This document shows positions 35,722 through 45,489 of a stretch of DNA of 64,000 bases, in pieces. Under the pieces are notes generated by a model. The model was not told the DNA's origin. It searched no databases and worked only from the letters and a program-made list of their open reading frames with translations. Origin of the DNA: Streptomyces sp. A1136 (GTDB lineage Bacteria; Actinomycetota; Actinomycetes; Streptomycetales; Streptomycetaceae); assembly GCF_004795055.1 (NCBI RefSeq), contig NZ_SSBJ01000009.1:124001-188000 (forward strand), written 5' to 3'. Within the stretch, counting starts at the first letter, position 1; the number at the start of each line of letters is the position of its first letter. The translations under genes and the position numbers were made by a program.

Positions 35722-36630
35722 GTGATCGAGGCACGTCATCTACGGGTCCTGCGCGCCGTCGCCGGGACCGGGTCCTTTTCCGCCGCCGCCCGCGAACTGG
35801 GCTGCACCCAACCGGCCGTCTCCCAGCAGATGAAGGCACTGGAGCAGTCGGCTGGTACCCCGCTGCTCATCCGGACCGGCCGCGAGATGCGGCTCACCCA
35901 GGCCGGCGAGGCGCTGGTCCGCCACGCCGCCGGCATCCTGGCCGGGCTGACCGCCGCCGAGGAGGAGGTCGCGGCGATCGCCGGGCTGCGCGCGGGGCGG
36001 GTGCGCCTGGTGTCGTTCCCCAGCGGCAGCTCCACCCTGGTCCCCACCGCGCTGGCCGCCATGCGCGCCGAGCATCCCGGCACCCGGATCTCGCTGGTGG
36101 AGGCCGAGCCGCCGCGCTCGGTGGAGATGCTGCGCGAGGGCGACTGCGATCTGGCGCTGGCCTTCCGGTACGGGGGCTCGGCCGGGTCCGCCGCCGAGTG
36201 GGAGGACCTGGTGGTGCGGCCCCTGTTGACCGACCGGCTCGTGGGGCTGGTCCCGCGGGCGCACCGGCTGGCCGGGGCCGAACGCGTGGGCATGGCCGAG
36301 TTGGCCGGGGAGCCGTGGATCGCGGGCTGCCCCCGCTGCCGCCGCCATCTGGTGGAGGTGTGCGAGGACGCGGGGTTCACCCCGCGCATCGACTTCGCGA
36401 CCGACGACTATCCGGCGGTGGTCGGCCTGGTCGGGGCGGGGTTGGGGGTGGCGGTGCTGCCGGAGCTCGCGGTGGAGTCCGTACGGGCCAAGGGGGTCAG
36501 CACCGTGGTCGTGGAACCGGCCGTCGAGCGGGAGGTCGTCGCGCTGACCCTGCCCGACCTGGCGCGGGTGCCGGCGGTGGCCGCGACCCTGGTGGAACTG
36601 GAGCGGGCCGCCGCGTCCATGGGGGCGTGA
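35722..36630 (+). CDS. LysR family transcriptional regulator
   Basis: 302 residues, standard LysR length. The winged helix-turn-helix occupies residues 1-60 (LRVLRAVAGTGSFSAAAREL, CTQPAVSQQMKALEQSAG), followed by a LysR substrate-binding domain of two Rossmann-like lobes (VRLVSFPSGSSTLVPTALAAM, LVGLVPRAHRL). A CPRCRRH segment near residue 200 adds two Cys and might respond to metal or redox. Start GTG 35722. Divergent to the SDR gene, the usual arrangement for a LysR target. Confidence 0.9.
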   Translation: MIEARHLRVLRAVAGTGSFSAAARELGCTQPAVSQQMKALEQSAGTPLLIRTGREMRLTQAGEALVRHAAGILAGLTAAEEEVAAIAGLRAGRVRLVSFPSGSSTLVPTALAAMRAEHPGTRISLVEAEPPRSVEMLREGDCDLALAFRYGGSAGSAAEWEDLVVRPLLTDRLVGLVPRAHRLAGAERVGMAELAGEPWIAGCPRCRRHLVEVCEDAGFTPRIDFATDDYPAVVGLVGAGLGVAVLPELAVESVRAKGVSTVVVEPAVEREVVALTLPDLARVPAVAATLVELERAAASMGA

Positions 36631-36650
36631 CGGCACCGCTCCACGCACGA

Positions 36651-36685
36651 CACGGCCCGGGGCGGGTGCGACACGCCCGGGCGTG
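36651..36685. terminator. Hairpin between LysR gene and whiD
   Basis: GCCCGGG (36655-36661) pairs with CCCGGGC (36676-36682), extended by CAC/GTG with one bulge. It lies in the 178-bp gap of two convergent genes. Confidence 0.45.
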
Positions 36686-36808
36686 CGCCGCGTCGCGGTT
36701 TCCGTGGAAGGGGTTCGGGCGTTCGTCGCAGGGGGTTCCGGGGCGATCTTCGGATGATCCGCCTGCGGAATGAGGAAACGTTCCTTCAGACGGTGCGGGG
36801 AGCGGCGG

Positions 36809-37135
36809 TCAGTGCGGAGCGGCCGGGCCGGTCGCGCTCGACGCGGGGATCAGTCGGTGCCGGGCGCGACCCATCAACTCCTCGCGCTCGTCTTCGGTGA
36901 GGCCGCCCCACACCCCGTAGGGCTCACGGACGGCGAGTGCGTGCGCGGCGCATTCCGCGCGCACCGGACAGCGCATGCAGACCTCTTTAGCCGAGGCCTC
37001 GCGCGCGCTCCTGGCCGCGCCCCGCTCGCCCTCCGGGTGGAAGAAGAGGGAGCTGTCGACCCCGCGGCAGGCAGCCAGTAGCTGCCAGTCCCAGAGGTCG
37101 GCGTTCGGTCCGGGGAGCCGGGAGAAATCTGCCAT
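36809..37135 (-). CDS. whiD: WhiB-like Fe-S protein WhiD
   Basis: 108 residues starting MADFSRLPGPNADLWDWQ. The four cluster-binding Cys are C23, C53, C56 and C62 (CMRCPVRAEC), and the beta-turn motif GVWGG follows at about residue 74. The sequence and its position divergent to bldM identify it as WhiD, which in S. coelicolor is needed for late sporulation (spore septation and wall). The [4Fe-4S] cluster makes it oxygen and NO sensitive. GAGGA lies upstream of the ATG on the minus strand. Confidence 0.93.
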   Translation of the reverse strand: MADFSRLPGPNADLWDWQLLAACRGVDSSLFFHPEGERGAARSAREASAKEVCMRCPVRAECAAHALAVREPYGVWGGLTEDEREELMGRARHRLIPASSATGPAAPH

Positions 37136-37511
37136 GGGTAGTCCTCTTGGTGCCGGTACTGAGGCGAATGGGATCCATGTCTCCACATCTACAGTCGTAG
37201 TAGATGTAAATATGACTCATTGGGAATCTAGCCTCAGACACATGGCAAACGGAAGGAAAGCCGCCAAATAGGGCATAGCTCCAGATGGAGGACGGGGGGC
37301 TCGTGGCTCCTGCGCCGTGATCGCGTCCTCACGTAGAGTGCCGAAGGTGTCCGTCCGACCCGTAACTCTTTCGAGTGACCATCGTTGAGAGTGCGAAGGC
37401 GGTTGAACCAAGAAGTCCTCGGACAGGTGTCCGGGGGCATCGACCGCACAGGTGACGATACGTACCAGCCTGGAGGCTCAAGGTGACGCGCATCAGCTGC
37501 GGAGGGCGGTC
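37136..37511. other. Divergent whiD-bldM control region
   Basis: 376 bp without a gene. The whiD-proximal part (37180-37260) is notably AT-rich for this genome (GTAGTAGATGTAAATATGAC), where whiD promoters should lie on the minus strand. The bldM-proximal part holds a sigma-BldN-type promoter at 37361-37388 and GGAGGG at 37501-37506. ORFs in it look non-coding. Confidence 0.8.
37361..37388 (+). promoter_or_regulatory. Sigma-BldN-type promoter of bldM
   Basis: CGTAAC (37361-37366), a 16-bp spacer, CGTTGA (37383-37388). As I know them, these hexamers and the spacing are those of the BldN-dependent bldM p1 promoter. The spacer contains an imperfect dyad TAACTC-N4-GAGTGA (37363-37378). The leader to ATG 37512 is about 115 nt. 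Confidence 0.85.
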
Positions 37512-38123
37512 ATGACTTCCGTCCTCGTCTGCGACGACTCCCCGCTTGCCCGAGAGGCGCTCCGTCGCGCGGTTGCCACCGTGCCCGGCGTCGAGCGTGT
37601 GACGACGGCTGCCAACGGCGAGGAAGTCCTCCGCCGCTGGGGTGCCGACCGCTCCGATCTCATTCTGATGGATGTCCGGATGCCGGGCCTCGGCGGTGTG
37701 GAGACGGTTCGCCGGCTGCTCTCGGCCGACCCGGGCGCCCGCATCATCATGCTGACGGTCGCCGAGGACCTGGACGGCGTGGCCCTCGCGGTCGCCGCCG
37801 GAGCCCGTGGCTACCTGCACAAGGACGCCTCGCGCGCCGAGCTGCGGGCCACGGTCACCCAGGCGCTCGCCGACCCGACCTGGCGACTGGCCCCGCGCCG
37901 GCTCCGCTCGGCCGAGATGGGCGCCGCGCCCACGCTCACCGCGCGGGAGATCCAGGTGCTGGAGGGCATGAGCCACGGCCGTTCCAACGCGGAGATCGGG
38001 CGCGAGCTCTTCCTCTCCGAGGACACGGTCAAGACGCACGCCCGCAGGCTCTTCAAGAAGCTCGGCGCCTCGGACCGTGCGCACGCCGTGGCACTGGGGT
38101 TCCGCTGGGGCCTCGTCCGCTGA
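37512..38123 (+). CDS. bldM: Developmental response regulator BldM
   Basis: 203 residues. Receiver domain (1-120) with D8, D9, the would-be phosphorylation site D54 in LILMDVRMPG, and K in LHKDAS. LuxR-type helix-turn-helix at about 140-195 (LTAREIQVLEGMSHGRSNAEIGRELFLSEDTVKTHARRLFKKL). BldM is an orphan, atypical regulator controlling aerial mycelium and, with WhiI, sporulation genes; phosphorylation of D54 is reported not to be required. No sensor kinase is nearby. ATG with GGAGGG upstream. Confidence 0.95.
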   Translation: MTSVLVCDDSPLAREALRRAVATVPGVERVTTAANGEEVLRRWGADRSDLILMDVRMPGLGGVETVRRLLSADPGARIIMLTVAEDLDGVALAVAAGARGYLHKDASRAELRATVTQALADPTWRLAPRRLRSAEMGAAPTLTAREIQVLEGMSHGRSNAEIGRELFLSEDTVKTHARRLFKKLGASDRAHAVALGFRWGLVR

Positions 38124-38297
38124 TCGCGGACCACCCAGAGTGTCCCGCCGTACCCGGTGCGCAAGCGGGGGTTGGCGGGGCACAATCCGGGGGACGTGTC
38201 GCTTCGGGCGCGATGCCGCATCCTTGAGGGTGTGCCGCATTTTCGAAGATGTGGCCTCAGGGATCATTCGGGCCGAGCGGAGGGGAGGGCGCACACC

Positions 38298-39017
38298 ATG
38301 AGTTCCGGCGCACCCGCTCATAACGCTTCGACGCACAACCAGGGCCGCGATGCCGCGAACGGTCCCGCGCCAAGGCACCATGGATCGATGCGCGACGACG
38401 AGGCCCAGGGGTCACCCGCGGCCACGAGCCCTACGGACGCCGCCAAAGGCGGCGGTGCCGGGGCTGTCAGCGCGCTCGTACGCCGGGCGGTGGAGGGCGA
38501 CGAGCAGGCCACCCACGACCTGCTCGCCTTCGTGCACCCGCTCGCCATCCGGTACTGCCGCACGCGACTGTCGCGGCTGCCGGGTGACGCTCGTCACTTC
38601 GTGGAGGACCTCGCGCAGGAGGTCTGCGTCGCCGTCCTGATGGCTCTGCCCCGTTACCGCGACACAGGCCGCCCCTTCGAGGCGTTCGTCTTCGCCATCG
38701 CCGCGCACAAGGTCGCCGACCTGCAACGGGCCGCCATGCGGCACCCGGGGAGCACGGCCGTCCCGTCCGACGAGATGCCGGAACGACCCGACGACTCGTT
38801 GGGGCCCGAGGAGCGGGCGCTGCTCAGCAGCGACGCCGCCTGGGCCAAGAAGCTCCTGGCCAACCTCCCGGAGAACCAGCGCGAGCTGCTCGTCCTGCGG
38901 GTCGCGGTCGGGTTGACCGCCGAGGAGACCGGGCAGATGCTCGGCATGTCGCCCGGTGCCGTCCGGGTGGCGCAGCACCGGGCGCTCAGCCGGTTGCGGG
39001 CCCTCGCCGAGCAGTAG
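38298..39017 (+). CDS. shbA: ECF-type sigma factor, ShbA/SigD orthologue
   Basis: 239 residues from ATG 38298 (GGGAGGG nine bases upstream); an internal ATG at 38388 would give 209 residues, nearer the usual size. Sigma-2 region: [20 protein letters not shown] and [21 protein letters not shown]. Sigma-4 region: [26 protein letters not shown] and [17 protein letters not shown]. Position between bldM and guaB matches mycobacterial sigD (whiB3-sigD-guaB2) and the Streptomyces gene known as shbA, reported to direct hrdB transcription in S. griseus. No anti-sigma gene follows, unlike the mycobacterial locus. Confidence 0.82.
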   Translation: MSSGAPAHNASTHNQGRDAANGPAPRHHGSMRDDEAQGSPAATSPTDAAKGGGAGAVSALVRRAVEGDEQATHDLLAFVHPLAIRYCRTRLSRLPGDARHFVEDLAQEVCVAVLMALPRYRDTGRPFEAFVFAIAAHKVADLQRAAMRHPGSTAVPSDEMPERPDDSLGPEERALLSSDAAWAKKLLANLPENQRELLVLRVAVGLTAEETGQMLGMSPGAVRVAQHRALSRLRALAEQ

Positions 39018-39119
39018 CCTGGCCGGTCGTCGCGCGTGGCCGAGACGGTCGTCGCCCGTCGCGAGCTGATCGTCGGGCCGGTCGTCGCGTGTCGTCGTCG
39101 TTCCACCATCCGTCGTAGG

Positions 39120-39139
39120 AACCGACGAAAGTGTCGGTT
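39120..39139. promoter_or_regulatory. 20-bp palindrome upstream of guaB
   Basis: AACCGAC-N6-GTCGGTT is a perfect 7-bp inverted repeat, about 100 bp before guaB. Its right arm overlaps TTGACC (39138-39143). It may be the terminator of the sigma gene or an operator. TAGCAT at 39177-39182 is the best -10 candidate for guaB. Confidence 0.45.
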
Positions 39140-39150
39140 GACCTTGGTAG

Positions 39151-40719
<1,569 letters not shown>

Positions 40720-40731
40720 TCGGTTCCGGGA

Positions 40732-40766
40732 AAGGGGCGGACCCGCGCACGGCGGGGCCGCCCCTT
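40732..40766 (+). terminator. Terminator after guaB
   Basis: AAGGGGCGG (40732-40740) pairs with CCGCCCCTT (40758-40766), with an inner CCCGC/GCGGG stem. It lies between guaB and guaB3, so the latter is probably transcribed separately at least in part. Confidence 0.75.
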
Positions 40767-40874
40767 CGGCATGTGCCCGCACGCCGTCATGCGTCCGTAC
40801 AGCGGTCACCGGAACGCGGCCCCCCGGGGTTCGGGGATACTGGACGGGCAGACCCAGAGGAAAGGCCACCACAC

Positions 40875-41999
40875 GTGACTGAGATCGAGATCGGGCGCGG
40901 CAAGCGCGGCCGCAGGGCGTACGCGTTCGACGACATCGCCATCGTCCCGAGCCGGCGTACGCGGGACCCGAAGGAGGTCTCGATCGCCTGGCAGATCGAT
41001 GCGTACCGCTTCGAGCTCCCCTTCCTGGCCGCCCCCATGGACTCCGTGGTCTCCCCGCAGACCGCCATCCGCATCGGCGAGCTCGGCGGCCTCGGCGTGC
41101 TGAACCTCGAAGGCCTGTGGACCCGCTACGAGGACCCGCAGCCGCTGCTGGACGAGATCGCGGAGCTGGACGAGACGTCCGCGACCCGCCGACTCCAGGA
41201 GATCTACTCCGCGCCGATCCAGGCGGACCTGATCCGGCAGCGCATCAAGGAGGTGCGCGACTCCGGTGTGGTCACCGCCGCCGCGCTCTCCCCGCAGCGC
41301 ACCGCCGAGTTCTCCAAGGCCGTCGTCGAGGCAGGCGTGGACATCTTCGTGATCCGCGGCACCACCGTGTCGGCGGAGCACGTCTCCGGCGCCGCCGAGC
41401 CGCTGAACCTCAAGCAGTTCATCTACGAGCTCGACGTGCCCGTCATCGTGGGCGGCTGCGCCACCTACACGGCGGCCCTGCACCTGATGCGCACCGGCGC
41501 CGCGGGCGTCCTGGTCGGCTTCGGCGGCGGCGCCGCGCACACCACGCGCAACGTGCTCGGCATCCAGGTCCCGATGGCCACCGCCGTCGCGGACGTGGCC
41601 GCGGCCCGCCGCGACTACATGGACGAGTCCGGCGGCCGCTACGTGCACGTCATCGCCGACGGTGGCGTGGGCTGGTCCGGGGACATCCCGAAGGCCGTCG
41701 CCTGCGGCGCGGACGCCGTGATGATGGGCTCCCCGCTGGCCCGTGCCACGGACGCGCCCGGCAAGGGCAACCACTGGGGCATGGAGGCCGTCCACGAGGA
41801 CGTGCCGCGCGGCAAGAAGGTCGACCTCGGTACGGTGGGCACCACCGAGGAGATCCTCACCGGCCCGTCGCACACCCCGGACGGCTCGATGAACATCTTC
41901 GGCGCGCTGCGCCGCTCGATGGCCACGACCGGCTACAGCGAGCTCAAGGAGTTCCAGCGGGTCGAGGTCACGGTCGCGGACTCCCAGCACAGCCGCTGA
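40875..41999 (+). CDS. guaB3: IMP dehydrogenase-related protein GuaB3
   Basis: 374 residues of TIM-barrel, without CBS domains. IMPDH-like stretches are GRRAYAFDDIAIVPSRR, FLAAPMDSVVSP and DGGVGWSGDIPKAV. The position of the catalytic loop reads GFGGGAAHTTRNVLG, so the Cys of IMPDH is H222 here. It thus cannot form the E-XMP* thioimidate in the usual way. The family is found next to guaB in actinobacteria; its reaction is unsettled to my knowledge. GTG start with GAGGAAAGG upstream. Confidence 0.92.
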   Translation: MTEIEIGRGKRGRRAYAFDDIAIVPSRRTRDPKEVSIAWQIDAYRFELPFLAAPMDSVVSPQTAIRIGELGGLGVLNLEGLWTRYEDPQPLLDEIAELDETSATRRLQEIYSAPIQADLIRQRIKEVRDSGVVTAAALSPQRTAEFSKAVVEAGVDIFVIRGTTVSAEHVSGAAEPLNLKQFIYELDVPVIVGGCATYTAALHLMRTGAAGVLVGFGGGAAHTTRNVLGIQVPMATAVADVAAARRDYMDESGGRYVHVIADGGVGWSGDIPKAVACGADAVMMGSPLARATDAPGKGNHWGMEAVHEDVPRGKKVDLGTVGTTEEILTGPSHTPDGSMNIFGALRRSMATTGYSELKEFQRVEVTVADSQHSR

Positions 42000-42010
42000 C
42001 GCTTTCCGTA

Positions 42011-42065
42011 CGTACGCAGGAGGGCCGGCACCCCGGGGACGGGGGCGCCGGCCCTCCTGCGTACG
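42011..42065. terminator. Long perfect-stem bidirectional terminator
   Basis: A perfect 19-bp stem (42011-42029 with 42047-42065) and a 17-nt GC-rich loop between convergent guaB3 and the nucleotide-sugar dehydrogenase gene. It is one of the strongest hairpins in the window. Confidence 0.9.
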
Positions 42066-42120
42066 CCCGACGGGCCCGCTCAGGCCGCGGTCTCGCGGCC
42101 GACCTGGAACCCCCGGCAGG

Positions 42121-43350
42121 TCAGAGTCGGTGGGCGGCGCCGGGGGGGCTGGCGCCGCGCGTGTCGAGGAGCAACTGGGCCTTCACCGCGAGGCCTTGGA
42201 GGTCGTAGGTGCGGTGGTGCTGGAGCAGGATCGTCAGGTCGGCGTTGGCCGCGGCCTCGTACAACGATTCGGCGCGGGGGACCGGTCGGTCCCGGACGCG
42301 CCAGCCCGAGATGTACGGATCGTGGTAGCTGACCAGTGCGCCGAGGTCGATGAGCCGGCTGGCGATCTCCGGGGCCGGGGAGCCTTCCTGGTCCGCGAGG
42401 TCGGGCTTGTACGTCACGCCGAGCAGTAGCACGCGGGCGCCGCGGGCGGACTTGCCGTGCTCGTTCAGCAGGGTGGCGGAGCGCTGGATGACGTACTGCG
42501 GCATCCGGGTGTTGATCTCCTGCGCCAGACCCACCATGCGCAGCGGGTGGCCCGGGGTGCGGGTGGTGTGGGGGAGGTAGGTGGGGTCCAGGGGGACGCC
42601 GTGGCCGCCGACGCCGGGGCCGGGGCGGAAGGCCTGGTACCCGTACGGCTTCGTCTCGGCGCACCGGATGACGTCCCAGAGGTCGACGCCGATGTCGTGG
42701 CAGAGGACCGCCATCTCGTTCATCAGGGCGATGTTGACGTGCCGGTAGTTGGTCTCCAGCAGCTGCACGGTCTCGGCCTCGCGCAGACCCCGGGCGCGGA
42801 CCACCTTCTCCGTGATGCGGGCGTAGAAGGCGTGCGCCGACTCGGTGCAGGCGGGGGTGAGACCGCCGATGACCTTGGGGGTGTTGGCGATGCCGTGGGT
42901 GCGGTTGCCCGGGTCGAGCCGGCTGGGGGAGTACGCCAGGTGGAAATCGCGGCCGGCGCGCAGCCCGGAGCCCGCTTCGAGGATCGGGCGCAGGTAGTCC
43001 TCGGTGACACCCGGATGGGCCGCGGATTCGAGGATGACGGTGGTGTGGGGCCGTAGCCGGGCGGCGAGCGTGTGGCCGGCCTCGCCGACGGCGGAGAGGT
43101 CGAGTGCCCGGTCGGCGCCGAGCTGGGTGGGGGCGCAGATGACGGCGGTGCGGACCCGGCCCAGCTCGGCGGGATTGGTGGTGATCCGGAAGCCGGCCGC
43201 CGACATGCGGCGGATCTCGGCGGCGGTGAGGGTGCTGTCCGTGGCCGGACCGCTGTCGTAGCCGACTGTCTCGATTCCGGCGGCGACGGCCGCCTGGGCG
43301 AGGGGGAGGCCGAGGTGGCCTAGTCCGATGACGGCGAGATCTGCGGGCAT
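42121..43350 (-). CDS. Nucleotide-sugar dehydrogenase family protein, catalytic Cys replaced
   Basis: 409 residues of the UDP-glucose/UDP-ManNAc 6-dehydrogenase family. NAD-binding GLGHLGLPLAQAA at the N-terminus, YSPSRLDPGN, the central helix ETNYRHVNIALMNEMAVLC, then GPGVGGHGVPLDPTYLPH. In active WecC-type enzymes the last motif is GxGVGGHCIPVDP; here the Cys is G251 (codon 42598-42600, minus strand). The C-terminal UDP-binding domain (LLLGVTYKPDLADQEGSPAPEI) is intact. It may be inactive, or act as a non-oxidising enzyme or regulator. GGGAAGGGA precedes the ATG. No polysaccharide genes are nearby. Confidence 0.85.
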   Translation of the reverse strand: MPADLAVIGLGHLGLPLAQAAVAAGIETVGYDSGPATDSTLTAAEIRRMSAAGFRITTNPAELGRVRTAVICAPTQLGADRALDLSAVGEAGHTLAARLRPHTTVILESAAHPGVTEDYLRPILEAGSGLRAGRDFHLAYSPSRLDPGNRTHGIANTPKVIGGLTPACTESAHAFYARITEKVVRARGLREAETVQLLETNYRHVNIALMNEMAVLCHDIGVDLWDVIRCAETKPYGYQAFRPGPGVGGHGVPLDPTYLPHTTRTPGHPLRMVGLAQEINTRMPQYVIQRSATLLNEHGKSARGARVLLLGVTYKPDLADQEGSPAPEIASRLIDLGALVSYHDPYISGWRVRDRPVPRAESLYEAAANADLTILLQHHRTYDLQGLAVKAQLLLDTRGASPPGAAHRL

Positions 43351-43440
43351 GGGGGTAGCCGTCCCTTCCCTTCCCTTACATGAGCGGGCTGGGCGCGCAA
43401 GTCCGTGGATGATCCGGTCCGTGGATGATCGAAGCCGGCG

Positions 43441-43500
43441 CAATGTCAGACTAGGCATATATATGACAGAAATGTCGCATTCCGGGGGTTTGGCTACCGT
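43441..43500. promoter_or_regulatory. AT-rich divergent promoter region with TGTC/GACA motifs
   Basis: Lies between the dehydrogenase gene and glpD. TGTCA (43444-43448) and TGACA (43464-43468) are inverted, and GACA-N4-TGTC (43465-43476) overlaps the second. TAGTCT on the minus strand (43448-43453) may be the -10 of the dehydrogenase gene; TACCGT (43495-43500) may be that of glpD. No glycerol-regulator consensus is certain. Confidence 0.35.
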
Positions 43501-43563
43501 TGTGTTGTCCACAGGCGGTGGCCGAGTCGGAACCGGCCGGTGAGAATCGAGAACGGGGATGTG

Positions 43564-43615
43564 TGCGGGTACGCCCGCGGCAGGCGGGTACGCCCGCATC
43601 GAGCGGGTTCGCCCG
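43564..43615 (+). repeat. Three 14-bp palindromes at 19-bp period upstream of glpD
   Basis: GCGGGTACGCCCGC at 43564-43577 and 43583-43596, and GCGGGTTCGCCCGC at 43602-43615. Each is a 5-bp inverted repeat around TACG or TTCG; starts are exactly 19 bp apart. The array ends 8 bp before GGAGG (43624-43628). Confidence 0.97.
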
Positions 43616-43633
43616 CACCAACGGGAGGCAGCC

Positions 43634-45340
43634 GTGAGGACAGCGACACTGGGACCGGCGCAGCGCGCCGAGGCACTCGCCGCAATGGCCGAACGCGAAC
43701 TGGACGTGCTGGTGGTCGGCGCGGGGGTGGTCGGCGCCGGAACCGCGCTCGACGCCGTGACCAGGGGCCTGTCGACCGGGCTGGTGGAGGCCAGGGACTG
43801 GGCCGCCGGCACGTCGAGCAGGTCGAGCAAACTGATCCACGGCGGCCTCAGGTATCTGGAGATGCTCGACTTCGCGCTCGTGCGCGAGGCACTGAAGGAG
43901 CGTGGCCTGCTGCTGGGGCGGCTGGCCCCGCACCTGGTCAAGCCCGTCCCGTTCCTCTACCCGCTCCAGCACAAGGCCTGGGAGCGCTTCTACGCGGGCT
44001 CGGGCGTGGCCCTCTACGACGCGATGTCGGTGTCCAGCGGACACGGGCGGGGGCTGCCGACCCACCGGCACCTCTCGCGTAGCCACGCGCTGCGGGTCGC
44101 GCCGGCCCTGCGCAAGGACGCGCTGGTGGGGGCCCTGCAGTACTACGACGCCCAGATGGACGACGCCCGGTACGTGACGACCCTCGTCCGGACCGCCGCC
44201 GTGTACGGGGCGCACTGCGCCAACGGGGCGAGGGTCATCGGGTTCCTGCGCGAGGGCGAACGGGTGGTCGGCGCGCGGGTGCGGGACGTCGAGGGCGGCG
44301 GCGAGTACGAGATCCGCGCCAAGCAGATCGTCAACGCGACGGGGGTGTGGACGGACGACACCCAGGCGCTGATCGGGGAGCGCGGCCAGTTCCACGTCCG
44401 CGCCTCGAAGGGCATCCATCTGGTCGTACCGAAGGACCGGATCAACTCGTCCACCGGGCTGATCCTGCGGACCGAGAAGTCCGTGCTGTTCGTCATCCCG
44501 TGGGGGCGGCACTGGATCGTGGGGACCACCGACACCGACTGGGACCTCGACAAGGCGCATCCGGCGGCGTCGAGCGCCGACATCGACTACCTGCTGGAGC
44601 ACGTGAACTCGGTGCTGGCGGTGCCGCTGACCCGGGACGACGTCGAGGGAGTGTACGCGGGCCTGCGGCCCCTGCTGGCGGGCGAGTCCGACGCGACGAG
44701 CAAGCTCTCGCGCGAACACACGGTCGCGCACCCGGTGCCCGGACTGGTGGTGGTCGCGGGCGGCAAGTACACGACGTACCGGGTCATGGCGAAGGACGCG
44801 GTGGACGAGGCCGTGCACGGGCTGGACCAGCGCGTGGCCGACTGCGTGACGGAGGACGTACCGCTGATGGGAGCGGAGGGGTACCGGGCGCTGTGGAACG
44901 CCCGGGCCCGGATCGCCGCGCGGACGGGCTTGCACGTGGTGCGGGTGGAGCACCTGTTGAACCGGTACGGCTCGCTGACGGAGGAGCTGCTCGACCTGAT
45001 CGCGACCGACCCGGGTTTGGGGGAGCCGTTGTCGGGTGCGGACGACTATCTGCGGGCAGAAGTGGTGTACGCCGCCTCGCACGAGGGGGCGCGGCACCTG
45101 GACGACGTACTGACGCGGCGGACACGGATCTCGATCGAGACGTTCGACCGGGGGACGCGATCGGCGCGGGAGTGCGCGGAGTTGATGGCTCCGGTTCTGG
45201 GATGGGACAAGCAGCAGATCGAGAAGGAGGTCGAGCACTACGAGAAGAGGGTGGAGGCCGAGCGGGAATCGCAGCGTCAGCCTGACGACCAGACGGCGGA
45301 CGCGGCGCGGCTCGGGGCGCCCGACATCGTTCCGTTGTAA
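43634..45340 (+). CDS. glpD: Aerobic glycerol-3-phosphate dehydrogenase
   Basis: FAD-dependent, membrane-associated oxidation of glycerol-3-P to dihydroxyacetone-P. 568 residues. The FAD motif is VLVVGAGVVGAGTALDAVTRG (about residues 19-39). SRSSKLIHGGLRYLE, SKGIHLVVP, TDTDWDLDKAHP and VAGGKYTTYRVMAKDAVD are the usual family segments, and the C-terminal domain has NRYGSLTEELLDL. GTG 43634 has GGAGG five bases upstream; upstream in-frame codons fall in the palindrome array. Not linked to glpF/glpK here, so it is a stand-alone copy. Confidence 0.95.
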   Translation: MRTATLGPAQRAEALAAMAERELDVLVVGAGVVGAGTALDAVTRGLSTGLVEARDWAAGTSSRSSKLIHGGLRYLEMLDFALVREALKERGLLLGRLAPHLVKPVPFLYPLQHKAWERFYAGSGVALYDAMSVSSGHGRGLPTHRHLSRSHALRVAPALRKDALVGALQYYDAQMDDARYVTTLVRTAAVYGAHCANGARVIGFLREGERVVGARVRDVEGGGEYEIRAKQIVNATGVWTDDTQALIGERGQFHVRASKGIHLVVPKDRINSSTGLILRTEKSVLFVIPWGRHWIVGTTDTDWDLDKAHPAASSADIDYLLEHVNSVLAVPLTRDDVEGVYAGLRPLLAGESDATSKLSREHTVAHPVPGLVVVAGGKYTTYRVMAKDAVDEAVHGLDQRVADCVTEDVPLMGAEGYRALWNARARIAARTGLHVVRVEHLLNRYGSLTEELLDLIATDPGLGEPLSGADDYLRAEVVYAASHEGARHLDDVLTRRTRISIETFDRGTRSARECAELMAPVLGWDKQQIEKEVEHYEKRVEAERESQRQPDDQTADAARLGAPDIVPL

Positions 45341-45489
45341 CTCCGGGATGCGGAGAGGGGAACCGCGGACCCGGGGCGTCCGTCCGTTGCGGAGTGAGCA
45401 ACAATGAGGTTTCTGCCGGGGCGGTTTACCGTGCCCCCCGGCGGCTGCCGGGGCAGCCGGGGCAGGCTGCACGATCGCAGAGGGGACGC

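Noticed and set aside
37363..37378. BldD operator in the bldM promoter
   Set aside because: The TAACTC/GAGTGA arms resemble BldD half-sites but the spacing is 4 bp larger than the consensus allows.
43564..43615. CRISPR-like array upstream of glpD
   Set aside because: Units are 14 bp with 5-bp spacers, only three copies and no cas genes; it is a palindrome array, not a CRISPR.
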